Below are positions 1 to 11,322 of a stretch of 64,000 bases of DNA, piece by piece. The notes beneath the pieces are model-generated. The model saw nothing but the letters and a program-made list of their open reading frames with translations, was not told the origin of the DNA and did no database searches. Source of the DNA: Drosophila miranda (lineage: Eukaryota > Arthropoda > Insecta > Diptera > Drosophilidae). A program made the position numbers and the translations under genes. The stretch spans positions 9,964,001-10,028,000 of the forward strand of contig NC_046676.1 in the NCBI RefSeq assembly GCF_003369915.1, read 5' to 3'. Numbering within the stretch: the first letter of the stretch is position 1; the number at the start of each line of letters is the position of its first letter.

Positions 1-1310
1 TAAGCAGTATGTGTTTATAATAAATCAGTTTGGAAATAAAATTGAATTTGATAGTGAGTCCTGGAGATCGTTTTTAAGATTAGGCATTTTTTTTTACCAC
101 ATTTTTATGTTGGAATACGATACTTAAGCAACAAATTATATACCTCTACTATAATAATATTATTCCTAAGTGTGGAGCCTTACAAAAATTTGATGTTCAA
201 CTAGCTGATTTAGACGGTACTTATGATAGAAATGTGCAAATAGATTTAACCCGTTTATGCTTTGAAATTTCCAAAAAAATGTGTAATCAAATAAAACGCA
301 ATGTTCTTGAGTATAAGCAAACACTTTTAAATAAGCAATCATCCCAACATAACAATAGAAAATAAAAATTATATTAAAAATGAGTAAGCAACAAGTTGTT
401 AATGAAATACATAAGCCTGCTAGAAGAAATTTCATTCGACGTAAATTCGTACAAAAGGGAATTAATGACACGTGGCAAATCGATTTAGTTGAAATGATAC
501 CCTTTTATAAGGAAAACAAAGGATATAGGTACTTGCTGACAGTAATTGACACGTTCTCGAAGTATGCATATGCAGTTCCCGTTAAGTCTAAAACAGCTTT
601 AGATGTTTTATCAGCATTGAAGAAAATATTAAAAATATCTAAACATAAACCTAAAAATATTCAGTCTGATCAAGGAAAGGAGTTTTTTAATGTAGCCTTC
701 GGAGAGTTAATGAAAAAGAATAACATTAACCATTACCATACATATACACACCTTAAGGCATCTATTTGTGAACGTTTTAATAGAACATTAAAAAATCGTA
801 TGTGGAAAATCTTTAGTATGCAGGGTAATCATACGTGGATTTATACCTTGCATGACTTACTAAAAGATTATAATAATTCATATCACCGTACTATAAAAAT
901 GAGGCCTATAGATGTAAACAAACAAAATGAAGAGTTTATTTTTAAAACAGCTTATAATATTTGTAAGGTATTTCCTAAACACAAGTTTTCCATTGGTGAT
1001 CCTGTTAGAATAAGTAAATATAAAGGTATTTTTACAAAGGGCTATGATCCAAACTGGACAACCGAAGTTTTTAAAATTTTAAAAGTAAAGTCTACTAATC
1101 CTGTAACATATGAACTGGAGGACTATAAGGGGGAAATGATCAAAGGCTCATTTTATGATCAAGAACTCCAAAAAGTTAAAGATGAAAATGCTTTCTTAGT
1201 GGAAAAAGTACTCAGAAGGAAAAAAGAACAAGTTTTTGTTAAATGGTTAGGTTTCGATGAAACACACAATTCATGGATAGATAAAAAGAGTATATTAAAA
1301 TAATTAAGCA
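1..1310 (+). mobile_element. Polinton/Maverick element, right-hand part (fossil)
   Basis: AT-rich DNA with lysine/asparagine-rich coding that differs sharply from the GC-rich host genes to its right. Parts seen are an element-derived coding segment at about 140-363 and an integrase with a C-terminal chromodomain at 380-1303. An rve-type integrase carrying a chromodomain is typical of Polinton/Maverick elements. The element continues past the left edge of the window. No terminal inverted repeat or target duplication could be placed, so the right boundary is a guess just after the integrase stop. The well-kept integrase frame suggests a fairly recent insertion. Chromodomain-bearing LTR integrases are the main alternative, but no LTR, RNase H or pol frame adjoins it. 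Confidence 0.72.
380..1303 (+). CDS. Polinton-type integrase with chromodomain (element-encoded)
   Basis: A 307-aa frame. The first two thirds is a retroviral-like integrase core (rve fold, RNase H-like DDE transferase) that would join the element's ends to target DNA. The last roughly 40 residues are a chromodomain, seen in the motif VKWLGFDETHNSWI, which in related integrases helps direct insertion to chromatin. The frame looks whole. It is preceded by another element-derived coding segment and has no host-like introns. It is part of the element, not a host gene. Confidence 0.75.
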   Translation: MSKQQVVNEIHKPARRNFIRRKFVQKGINDTWQIDLVEMIPFYKENKGYRYLLTVIDTFSKYAYAVPVKSKTALDVLSALKKILKISKHKPKNIQSDQGKEFFNVAFGELMKKNNINHYHTYTHLKASICERFNRTLKNRMWKIFSMQGNHTWIYTLHDLLKDYNNSYHRTIKMRPIDVNKQNEEFIFKTAYNICKVFPKHKFSIGDPVRISKYKGIFTKGYDPNWTTEVFKILKVKSTNPVTYELEDYKGEMIKGSFYDQELQKVKDENAFLVEKVLRRKKEQVFVKWLGFDETHNSWIDKKSILK

Positions 1311-2596
1311 CGCAAAATATTTATCAGATTTAATTTATTTTTGTGTATTTTTTACATTGAAATATAGTTTTAAAATTTAAAATACTAAAATTTCCACACT
1401 CTTTAGTGTCATGTATAGTATTTGTTGTACTATAAAATTGCAAGCAGTTCTCGCAAAAATATGCAGTATTATGGGATTTACTACTTGGTAGCGCCACCTA
1501 TCGGTGATAATGTGAACTAACTTCGATCTCAATCCTCCTTCTCAACCATGTAAAATCCTCTCAAATCGATCCTTCACTCATTTATATTCTCTCTCCTCCC
1601 TCTTACTGTCAATTAACCTGTTTTTACGATTGGTCCCGTGTTGCGATTCAAACAACCCTCAAACAGGTAGGTCATCCCTTTGCAATGAATCTAATGTGAT
1701 AGTTTAGAGGTATTATTTAAGTGTTTCCTGAAAAACGGTTTCGATGCCCTTGAACCTTTCTACTTTCTCTATAATTTATATTCCTCCTTTGTGTACCTAA
1801 CACTGTCCCATAGCAAAGTGCCTATATAATAACTACTCTTATACATAACAACATTATATTTTCGAATATCGAACATCGATGTTTTAGAAAAAATAGATTG
1901 CATTTAAGTCCTTTTCGCTCATTAACTTTCAAACAATTTCTATTTGGCGCGCACCACTTGTGTCCAGTCGATAGTATCGATAACCGAACTTGAATCGGGT
2001 AAGGCGCTCCTTGAACCGATTGACAGACCATTTTCGCTAAAACCTCTTTTTACGCAAAATGCAATAAAAGCAAGTGTTTAAAATAAAACAGTCAACTAGA
2101 AAATATGTTCATTAATTGGATAAAATTATGTGGGCATGGCTAAATGTTCTACTCAGCTAGTAATATTCCACGGAATATCAAAATCGGAATATGTAAAATA
2201 GAACTTGAATTCGTCGGTATATTTACGGTATATTTTTAAAATGAGACGGTATATTTTAACGATAAGTCCGCGGATCGTCGCTTCGTCGGTTCATTCAATT
2301 TTCGCACTTATATCTGAATCCGAATCTGCTGCTGCTGCTGCTTACAGCTCGACCTAGTCTAAAGATAATGCAACAGGAACAACAGTGAATAATCACTGAT
2401 AACCCGCTGGCCTGACTGCCAGTGTTCCTCCCTGCTCTGTGTGTGCGTGTAACGGAATTTAAGGATACGACCTACGATTTCGAAGAACAGTTATAGCATC
2501 CTCTATAATATATGTACGGACTGTTGAATTGAATTAGTCAGAAGCAACAATTACAAACAAATTCCAGTCCTCGTACCACCGTTATTTTCATTTGGC

Positions 2597-2632
<36 letters not shown>

Positions 2633-3452
2633 GGGCGGTTCTCGTGTACGGGTGTGTGTTCGAAACGAAACTAAGGCGAGGAGGGAAGACAACAAAACGG
2701 TTGGTTTGTGCCATTCAACAACCTCTTTGTGGCAGTATCGATTTTCCGTTACATCGTTATACACACACATTTGACCGACTTTGCAGCCAGCTATTACGCA
2801 CACGCCACCCCACCCCACCCCACACGCCAAACGCCACACGCCCCAAGCCCCTCCTTAAGTTTAGCGCGGTTCGAGCAGGCGGGTTGATGCGCGGCAGCAG
2901 CAAGCAGAGCCAGAGGCAGAGCTAATCTGTTGGCTTAGTGTGAGCGAATTTGTTGCATCTTGGCGGCACTGGAGGCATGTTTATTTGGCACTTGTCAGTC
3001 GCCGGACGGACAAACCATTTAGGTGAGAGCCACCACTTCCACAGCGAGCGTAACCAGGCACGGCAGCAACAATAGGAGCGATCCCACTGTACGTAAGGCT
3101 CAATTGCGGGCAATTTATATTTAATCCACGATTCCACAACCCAAATAAAATCGCGCATTGTGCGCTTAATTTGCGTTTCGCTGTTGTTGTTGTTGCCGCG
3201 CCGGATTTCAATGAATGTACCCGTACGAGCATTCACACACATTCTCTGCTCTCCGCTCTCCACTGACCACTCTCCACTATCCATTCTTCTCGACAGGAAT
3301 ACAGCAATAACCACTGTAAATAGTATCATCAGCATCCACTGCAGGCACATCATCCACAACATTTACAACATCCAGCGCACCTTGGGAACGGTAATTTTCT
3401 GAGAGAAAGCTCAACATCCAAGATCCACATCGACATCGGGATCCACCAGTAG
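1311..3452. other. Intergenic DNA and probable 5' leader of the LRR gene
   Basis: No coding region is supported. The first part is AT-rich and may still belong to the Polinton. A DRE-like TATCGATA lies at 1975-1982 with no obvious gene attached. A GT microsatellite lies near 2.6 kb. From about 2.3 kb the composition becomes GC-rich and leads into the LRR gene, so the transcript leader probably starts somewhere between 2.3 and 3.4 kb. No clear TATA box or initiator was found. Confidence 0.5.
2597..2633. repeat. (GT)n microsatellite
   Basis: About 16 near-perfect GT units interrupted by two GC steps. It produces spurious Val/Cys and Thr/His-rich open frames on both strands, which are not genes. 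Confidence 0.95.
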
Positions 3453-5325
3453 ATGTTCACCATGATCCAGTTGAAGGAACTAAAGCTCCCCTTCAGCCAC
3501 GCGGCGTTATTACTGATGCTGGCGGCGGTGGTGGGCGTGGGACAGGCGGGGTCCCAGAACACACCGCAGCAGCAGGTGTGTCCGGAGCAGGGCGACATCT
3601 CGCCCTGCATCTGCACGGTGAAGAAGAACGGCCTGGACATACTCTGCGAGACAACGGACTTGGCGCACATCACCAAATCGATGGGCACACTCAAGGGCAA
3701 AAGTCCCATCATTTTCTACCTGAAGTTGCGCCACAACAACCTGCCCAAGCTGCAGGGATTCGTTTTCCTGGCCCTGGACATTCGCCACCTGACCATACAC
3801 AACAGCAGCCTGGCAACTATCGAAGAGAATGCTCTCAGTTCCTTGGGTGAGTGGTTCAGAAAGCTAGATTTTAGAAGCTCAGTACCGTACCATCTCCATT
3901 CTCTCCTACCATGTCCCATTACAGGCACTGGACTCACACAGCTGGACGTATCGCTGAACCAAATGAAAACCGTGCCTTCACAGGCACTGCAGCATCTGTT
4001 CCACCTGTTGATCTTGAACCTGAACCACAACAAAATCACCGTGATCCACAACAACGCCTTCGAGGGACTAGGAACACTGGAGATTCTTACGCTCTATGAG
4101 AACAAGATCACCCAGATAGACCCCGAGGCGTTCCGCGGACTGGAAGGGTAAGTTTATCTATCCTTGATTGTGTGTTCGTTCCGCATCTAAAATCGCTGGG
4201 ACTTGCAGAAAATTGAAGCGTTTGAATCTGGGTGGTAATGATTTAAGCAGAGTTCCCCAAAAGTCCCTGTCTATATTGGACACGCTGAAGAAGCTGGAAA
4301 TACAGGAGAACAAGATCCGCTCCATCATTGAGGGTGACTTTGAGGGCTTGGTAAACCTCGATTCCTTGATTCTGGCCCACAACATGATCACCACAGTGCC
4401 TGCAAATGTTTTCATACACCTTACCCAGCTAAATTCTCTGGAATTGGAGGGCAACAAGATCAGCGTTATCGATAAGGATGCGTTCAAGGGCTTGGAGGGT
4501 AGGTTTTCCACCACCATTACCTCTTGACTTAAAATTCTGATATTTTCCGAACTTCCACGTCTTTTAATCCTCAGAGAACCTGCAGTATCTGCGCCTAGGA
4601 GACAACCAGATCCATGCCATTCCCAGCGAGGCCCTGCGCCCACTGCACCGTCTTCGCCATTTGGATTTGCGGAACAACAACATTAATGTCCTGGCCGATG
4701 ACGCCTTCACCGGATTTGGCGACTCGCTCACGTTCCTCAACCTCCAGAAGAATGAGTAAAGCTGCCGCGCAATATCACATACGGAATACTCCTACTTATC
4801 CCATTGTGATCCGTTCTGCGTTCCAATTTCAGAATCAAGGTGCTGCCAAGTGTGCTCTTCGAGAACCTAAACTCGCTGGAGACCCTGAATCTGCAGAACA
4901 ACAAGCTGCAGCGCATTCCCCAGGACATCATGGAACCGGTCATTGATACCCTACGAATCATCGATATCACGGGCAAGTCATGGGCATCCAGATCCTGTGA
5001 AGCACACAACCACAGCAAAGAAAACTTATCTAAATCGATTGCAGATAATCCGCTGAACTGCTCCTGCGAATTGACCTGGTTCCCCAAGCTGCTCGAGGAC
5101 CTGAAGAACAAGGATGACGAAATGTCGCAGAAGAAGAAGCCGCTGTGCCACATGTCGCAGGACAACCGCGAGTACTTTGTGCAGGCCATGCCCACCGAAA
5201 AGATGCACTGCGCCGGCCTCAATGTGAGTCCCTCACCCACGAGCGGCGGTCTGATGCGGATACTGCAAGTGAACCTTCTGGCCCAAATTGCCATGTGTAG
5301 CGTGGCGTTTCTGATTAGCGTTTAA
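3453..5325 (+). CDS. Leucine-rich-repeat cell-surface protein, probably GPI-anchored
   Basis: Six exons (3453-3846, 3925-4147, 4209-4498, 4575-4755, 4833-4972, 5045-5325) give a 502-aa protein. All junctions keep phase. It starts with a signal peptide (hydrophobic stretch ALLLMLAAVVGVG), then a cysteine cap (CPEQGDISPCICTV), then about a dozen 24-residue LRRs (pattern LxxLxLxxNxL), then a C-terminal cap (DNPLNCSCELTWF). It ends in a hydrophobic tail without cytoplasmic residues, as in GPI-anchor signals. A second ATG at 3462 has a better context (CACCATGA) and may be the true start. The last intron is a 72-bp GC-AG intron divisible by three and without stops. The role is probably extracellular recognition or adhesion. 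From memory it resembles D. melanogaster CG14762, which has a similar length, but this was not checked. Intron 1 (78 bp) is also open in frame. Confidence 0.85.
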
Positions 5326-7404
5326 TCGCTTCCGATCTGATCCGATCTGAAGCGGGTCCCCAGTCTAGTTAGGTCCGGAGACCACTTTTCCATGTGGGTC
5401 AGTTTCATATCCAGATTCAGATTCAAGCACAGTGATAGAAGTTGATGGGGAGTCCTCGATTGCGGGCTCCCCATTCAATACAAATCGATTCGAACCAATT
5501 CGATGCTGAGACCATAGAAAATCCCACAAAAAAGAAATACCCATAGACCTTTTGTACGTCTGCAAACCATTTCTGTGTTGTTGTATTGTATATTTTCTTA
5601 TAGATTATAGTGAATCCGTGAATTATGCAACTCTGCCAATTATTAGACCCAAAAAGCACGCTTTTGAACCGTACCAAACTGTTCGCTCGGCCTGCAGCCT
5701 ACCCGCCACACCAGCAGCAAACATCACGAGATCAGCCAATCCAGAGCGACTTGTCCATTTCTGTGTCTGTTCCCCCCACCTCCACTCTGTTGAATTGATG
5801 CACCAACAGACAGACACCACAATCCAGTCCACAGTTGCAACATCATCAGCATCTACAACACGAGACACATGCACAGTAGCTCGACAGCGACGCGCTCCCA
5901 GCTCGCTCTCCTGGAAAAGCCCGAGAGAAGGGCGTTAGATGATAGCATCCCTTACATATCGATACGGATAAAGCTTAGACCTAAGACTTGAACTCAAACA
6001 TATCAGATTTTGTGACACAGAATCAGAAGCAGAAGAATTGTTACGGTTAAGCAGCGACAGAACATTATTGTTACGATTACATTTGCATACGAGCATTACA
6101 TGTTATTTCGTATTGTGTACATACTTACTCGTATCTATGATATTCCCATATGTGCACAGGTGCACTGGCACCTATATATGTATTTATTATGCGTAGTTTA
6201 TCGTCGTTTTGTCGTCGGTGTTGTGAGATACAATCATTATAAGCAAGTTTTCTTCGTTTCCTGACCTGTTCCCTTCCTGTACCCGCCCCAGCCACCAAAG
6301 CAGCTTACAAGCAATCTAACCTAGTCGAAATTGTCAAATCTATATAAATATAAATATATATATAATTATATATATAATTATATGCATCGCAACCCAATGC
6401 GGTTCCACTTTGGGCGCCGGTCAGGAAAATATGCAAAAAAGGCAAGGCGATCAGGCGAAAGGAATAGATAAAAACAAATCATTTGCATCAATCACCAAGA
6501 ACTGATTATGGAATAAGTAGTTTGTACTCTTTATTTGTGAGAAACATGGGGCAAGTACTGCAAATTATAACTGTAGTCGACACTCAACCCACTTCCAACT
6601 TCCAAATCCCAACTCCCTATGGCCCCCATCCCGTGTGCCCCCCCATATGATCCCTATATGCATATCGTTATATTGTTATTATCGTGACATATCAAGAGCT
6701 CCAAGTGCACGCACTGGATGACTCGACACGCACCTAAAATATAGGCATTTTATAGAATTTACTTACAATTTTAAAACATATGAAAAGTTGATATTTACGC
6801 GAACGGAATGGAACCGAACACACAAAGAACATTAACAAAGTGTATGCAAAGTGGAATTTTTGAAATGTTTTTATACATATACCTACTTTTAGATACACAT
6901 ACAGACATGCATATGAATTCTGTCTATTCGAACTAAGTTGTAATCTCCATTAGAAATTATCATTACATTACCATTAACATTGACACTGACACTCACACTG
7001 ATATTTTCTGGTTTCCGCCGGGTTAGCCAGCAGTTGGACCCGTACCATACCCACTCCGCATCGGCCAGTCCGAGGCTTCGGTCAGTAGCCACTCTCTGGT
7101 GGATGGCGGGGAAGTGGTGCTCCAGCGGCTCGCCAACCCGACAGGCTATCCAGACAGAACGAGAACTCTGTCGAAAGGGATCAGAAATATTTTCAAGAGA
7201 ATGCGCTACCACCAAATCGGGTCAGTATTTTTGGCAACAGCTGTTCTCTTCAAAATATTGTAGAACCCCAGCAGAGAGTGGGTAACGAAAGATGCTTTCC
7301 ATAGGAGGAGCTATGTCTTCTCAGCCGAAATAATAAAGAATCCCATGATGGTTACAAATGCAAGCAAACGCTTCCTTTATTTCTGTCATTCTGTCCGATG
7401 TTAG
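5326..7404. other. Long 3' UTR of the LRR gene and tail-to-tail spacer
   Basis: No coding region seen. An AT-rich dinucleotide tract lies at about 6340-6385. AATAAA at 7332-7337 (+) could end the LRR transcript, giving a 3' UTR of about 2 kb. TTTATT at 7376-7381 is an AATAAA on the minus strand placed to end the Odc transcript. The two convergent genes would then end within about 60 bp of each other. Confidence 0.5.
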
Positions 7405-8898
7405 TCACATAGCCCGGAAGTACAGGGTCCTTGGCACCTCGAAGCCATTAAACGGACTGGCAATAGGCACCGTGTAAGCACCCATGTTGGGGAAGCCAAT
7501 CAGGTCGCCTCGGTTCAGGTTGGGCAGCCGCAGGTCCTCCGAGATCTGAAAAGAAGAGATATATTGAAGGCTGTAGGTTCAATCAGAAGAGGGGAAAACG
7601 GAACCCCTACCTTGTCCAAGGCATCACAGCTGGGACCCCAAATCAAGGATTTGAATTCGGGGAAGGCCTCGGATTCATCCTAGAAAGATATCAAACATGT
7701 GTTGAGCAGGGAACTCCCTGGATTCCCAGGTGATACTCACCAAATAATGCTCAGGCGTCACCACCTGATGGTCGTAGAGAATGCAGTTGAAGGAGCCGTA
7801 GACTCCGTCATTCAGGTAGTACATGATAGTGTCCAGCTTTCCGGCCTCATTGCGCACCTCACGTTTGGCATGGATCTTGCAGACCAGCGTGTAGGCCGCC
7901 GCCACGAAGAAGCGTCCGGGTTCGGCAATGATCTGGACGCGATCGTCTGGGAAGTGGCGCTGCACTGAGGTGTTGACAATCTCCGCAATCTGCAAAGTAC
8001 TCGTATTAATACCAGAGCTTCGGTGATTCGGGGGGTCGAATAAACCTTTTGGAATTTCTCATCATCGCTGCCAGGAAAGCCGCCACCTATGTCCAGGAAA
8101 TTCATGTCATAGCCCAGCAGCTCTCCGAACTTGAAAATGTTCTTGGCCTTCTTGATGGCCCGATCGTAGGCCTCCAGCTCGCTGCAGCCGGATCCTACGT
8201 GGAAACTGGTGCCGGTCACCTTCAGGTCGAGCGCCTTGGCCAGCAGCATCAGCGCCGTGGCTTCCGCGTCCGCATCGCAGCCGAACTTGTCGCCAAGCGG
8301 ACACTGGGCCTCCTTTGCCTCGCTCTTGAAGCGCACAATCAAGCTGCGAGAGAGATCAAACGATAAGAGTTAAGTCGGAGAGATCGGATCGAACACTAAT
8401 GTACTTGGACTGGGGATAATGCTTGTGCAGCTTGTAGATCTCGAACTCGTTGTCCACCGTGCCATTGGCCACCCGATGCTGCTGGGCGTACTCCAGGTGG
8501 CTGACGGGACGGCAGGGATTGGCGAATATAATCCGCTCAGGCGCTACATCCAATCCCAGAACCTGCAACAAAATGGTAATTGGAATCCGCATCTTACATC
8601 AATGATTTTTGTGGATTTTTCTCACCAATTTCACCTCGTTCTTGGAGGCACAGTCGAAGCCGGCGCCGAGTTCCGCCAGCACCTTGACAATCATAGGATC
8701 GTCATTGCATTTCACGGCATAGTAGGGGGTGATTCGGGGAAGATACTTCACCCAGAGATTGTATTTCCGCTCCACACTGGACAGATCGCAGATGTTGAGG
8801 GCCGCGTCCATGTTCTGCAGACTGGCCTGCTCCTCGATAACCCGGCGAATGTTGAGCTCGTGCTCGTAGTATGTGATTTCCTGGATTCCGCTCGCCAT
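7405..8898 (-). CDS. Odc1: Ornithine decarboxylase
   Basis: Six exons on the minus strand (8626-8898, 8405-8562, 8046-8343, 7741-7989, 7611-7679, 7405-7545) give 395 aa, the usual length for Drosophila ODC. The enzyme makes putrescine from ornithine, the committed step of polyamine synthesis, as a cytosolic PLP-dependent homodimer. Visible hallmarks are the PLP lysine in [16 protein letters not shown], the glycine loop GGGFPGS, EPGRF, and the catalytic cysteine in WGPSCDALD, so it should be active. The ATG at 8898 (context AAGATGG) is chosen; the frame continues upstream only from a GTG. It lacks the long destabilising C-terminal tail of vertebrate ODC. Melanogaster has tandem Odc1 and Odc2. 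Only one copy is here, so the symbol marks the family with Odc1-like identity. Confidence 0.95.
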
Positions 8899-8925
8899 CT
8901 TAGCACGGCTCCCCACTCAGAATGC

Positions 8926-8998
8926 GACTGATCGAGAACGATTGAGGGCCTCGAGTGCCTTGGCTTGACCGACTTATAGCTGATAAGAATATTATCAG
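8926..8998 (-). promoter_or_regulatory. Candidate Odc core promoter with a GATA palindrome
   Basis: On the minus strand, upstream of the Odc ATG, there is a perfect inverted pair CTGATAA/TTATCAG at 8980-8998 with a 5-bp centre, giving two GATA-factor sites. It adjoins TATAAG at 8973-8978. A consensus initiator TCAGTC lies at 8926-8931, and a weaker one (TCAATC) lies nearer the expected 30-35 bp from the TATA. The spacing from TATA to the consensus initiator (about 49 bp) is too long, so the exact start site is uncertain. Confidence 0.45.
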
Positions 8999-11322
8999 TC
9001 ATCGGAGCACGACTAGGGTCCGAATCCGAACAGACTTGCGAGCCATTTAAGCTGGAAAGTGAATGCGGTCGTTGGCTCCGGGGAACGGAACAATGAGGCT
9101 CTAATTAGCAGCAAAGGTCAAGCGATAGTGCCGTCCGTTACAATTCCATTCCACGCAACTCACATCCCTTCCTGCATCCTGCCTCGTGCCTGATATTTGG
9201 CAGAATGGGAAATTTACAACCAACAATATTTGGCATCGTAAATAATTTTAATGCCCTCGAACCGCTGGCCGAGCATGTAAAACTAATAAAATGTAAATTT
9301 TCAACAGCGATTGCGGCGAGGCCATCATCAAGACGTGCATAATTGACACTTGCCCGAGGACACTCTCCGGTCCACTCCAGGGCATGCCACAATCGAGCCG
9401 TGTCAAACCCCTCCACACACCCCTAACAAATTCCACGGCAATGACCATAAAAATAGTAGAGTGCGTGTCCTGGAAGGAGGAGGTGAATGGCAGGGGAGGA
9501 TTGCGGTCTGTTCTCCTGACAAATCGAGCGCAACCCCCTCGAGGGCACATCGAACGGCAATTAAAAATTAAAATCCAACTTTTGTAATCGATATTGGCAA
9601 TTGCGGAGCCTCTTCATTCTGCACTCTGCACGGCACTTTCCAATCGGCTTTGGCGGAGATGGGTATATCAATCAACTGTTAATTGGGCAACTTCATCAAT
9701 ATCTTCCGCCTCTGATCGGACACTGCACGGCACCCTTTTGGGCCGCAGCCAAAGAGTATCTCTTTAAAAAGAATGGTCCAAAAGGGAGCCCAGAATGACA
9801 ACTGTCAAAAGTCAGAGTCAAAAATATTGAGCGATGACCAAAAAGGGATCTTGTCACGCTCAAGAGCCAGAAAGATGGGATTGTGACTGTCGGTGCGAGT
9901 GCCGAATCATCGCGATTTGATTGCAATTTGCTGCGAGTGTCATCATTCACACTAGATTTTATTTCAGTTTTCAATTCGATTTCAAAATAGTCCCGAAACC
10001 ACAGCAATGTCCTGTGTCCTGTGTGCTGCTCCTTGCTGCACAGCCCTCACTTTGAGTGATGTGACAAATCGACGTAAAGTGCTATCCGAAAGTGTTTCCA
10101 TTCTCAAACGGCAATGGGTTCGACATCCAAATAAAAAGTGAACTCGAATGGAAAAACTGGTTTGGATATTTACACGGAAATGCATTTAAATCATTTGCTT
10201 AATTTGCTTGAAATTTACATGCAAATGTCATTAATTAGGACACACGGGGCCGGCGTCAGTCCCTCGGGTTCCCATAGCAATTGATTAAGAGTTTAAATCC
10301 ATTTCGATTCCGGGTCCAGTCTCTAGAATTCTTTTATAAAAATTTCTCCTTGCTGAAGTCTTAGCTGATCCTTGTTTCAGTTGCTTCTCTATTCTTTATT
10401 CAACCTCTTATCTGTGCTTTTAACCGTCGTCTGTTCTTGATTTCATTATCATTTAGGCTCGGGTCGAGGGTTCAGACAGCTTTGATTTGGTTCCAGCGCA
10501 CTTAAAAGCTGATAAGGCAGACAAAAAGCAATGTAAGCAATATACAATGTTCCGGGTACGTATTTCTGCAGCTAAGTCCTGAAAAGTATCACAAGCATAT
10601 ACGAAGAAAGAGTTATATAGGTCTACCTATCATATACTACTATACAGTTGGAAAGCCAGGAAACTCATTGAAAGGAAATTGGAAAAAGGAAACCCTCTCC
10701 GGAAATAGTTTCATAAGAAACTTTCCGTCGAGACTCATGGCGCCCACAATACCGCACGAAGCCAATAATCCGAGTGCAGGCCCTACCTTCGGCCCAGGTT
10801 ATTACTGGGTTAGGGTTGGGGCCCAACCACTTGACCGGCCATTCGAGGGCACTCTGACGAGGAGGATGATTGTGGGCTGAGGGGTCTAGGTTCGGTTTAA
10901 GTACCGCTATTACCGCATTAGGCGAACCCCTCCTCCCCTTCGAGATTCCGCAATCTGTGCGCTCGCTGCGGCCTGGTCATGTTCTGCGGATTATACTGCG
11001 CCTGTGCCGACTGTGGCGTCGCGTGGGGGTCGTCTCTCAGCTGGAATTTGCAGTGGCTGCCATGAGTCATATGCCACACGACCGAGGCAGGGTGTCCTTG
11101 CCTGCTCCACCTGCAAGCCGCCGACGCCGCCAGCGAGTGTTCAATTCCCATTTCAGTTTCAGTTTTGTTTGGTTAGGCCAAGGTGCTGCAGCAGCTGTCG
11201 CGATGAGGCATGCTCCTGTCAAAGCCGCAACGTTTAGGCAACAACAATAGCAGCAATAATTGCACACTTCTGCCTTATTTTTGGGCAGCAAACAAAGGAA
11301 CACCGAGGGAAAGAGCCGCAGA
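8999..11322. other. Intergenic spacer with no gene seen
   Basis: About 2.3 kb between Odc (transcribed left) and the 325-aa gene (transcribed right). Only short, poorly structured open frames are present, and none shows a domain or plausible splicing. No remnant of a second Odc copy was recognised here. Confidence 0.5.

Noticed and set aside
2592-2925. Short open frames over the GT repeat on both strands
   Set aside because: They are products of the dinucleotide repeat, with no coding signal beyond it.
8899-8916. Upstream extension of Odc to 8916
   Set aside because: It starts at GTG, not ATG; the ATG at 8898 has good context and matches the family's start.
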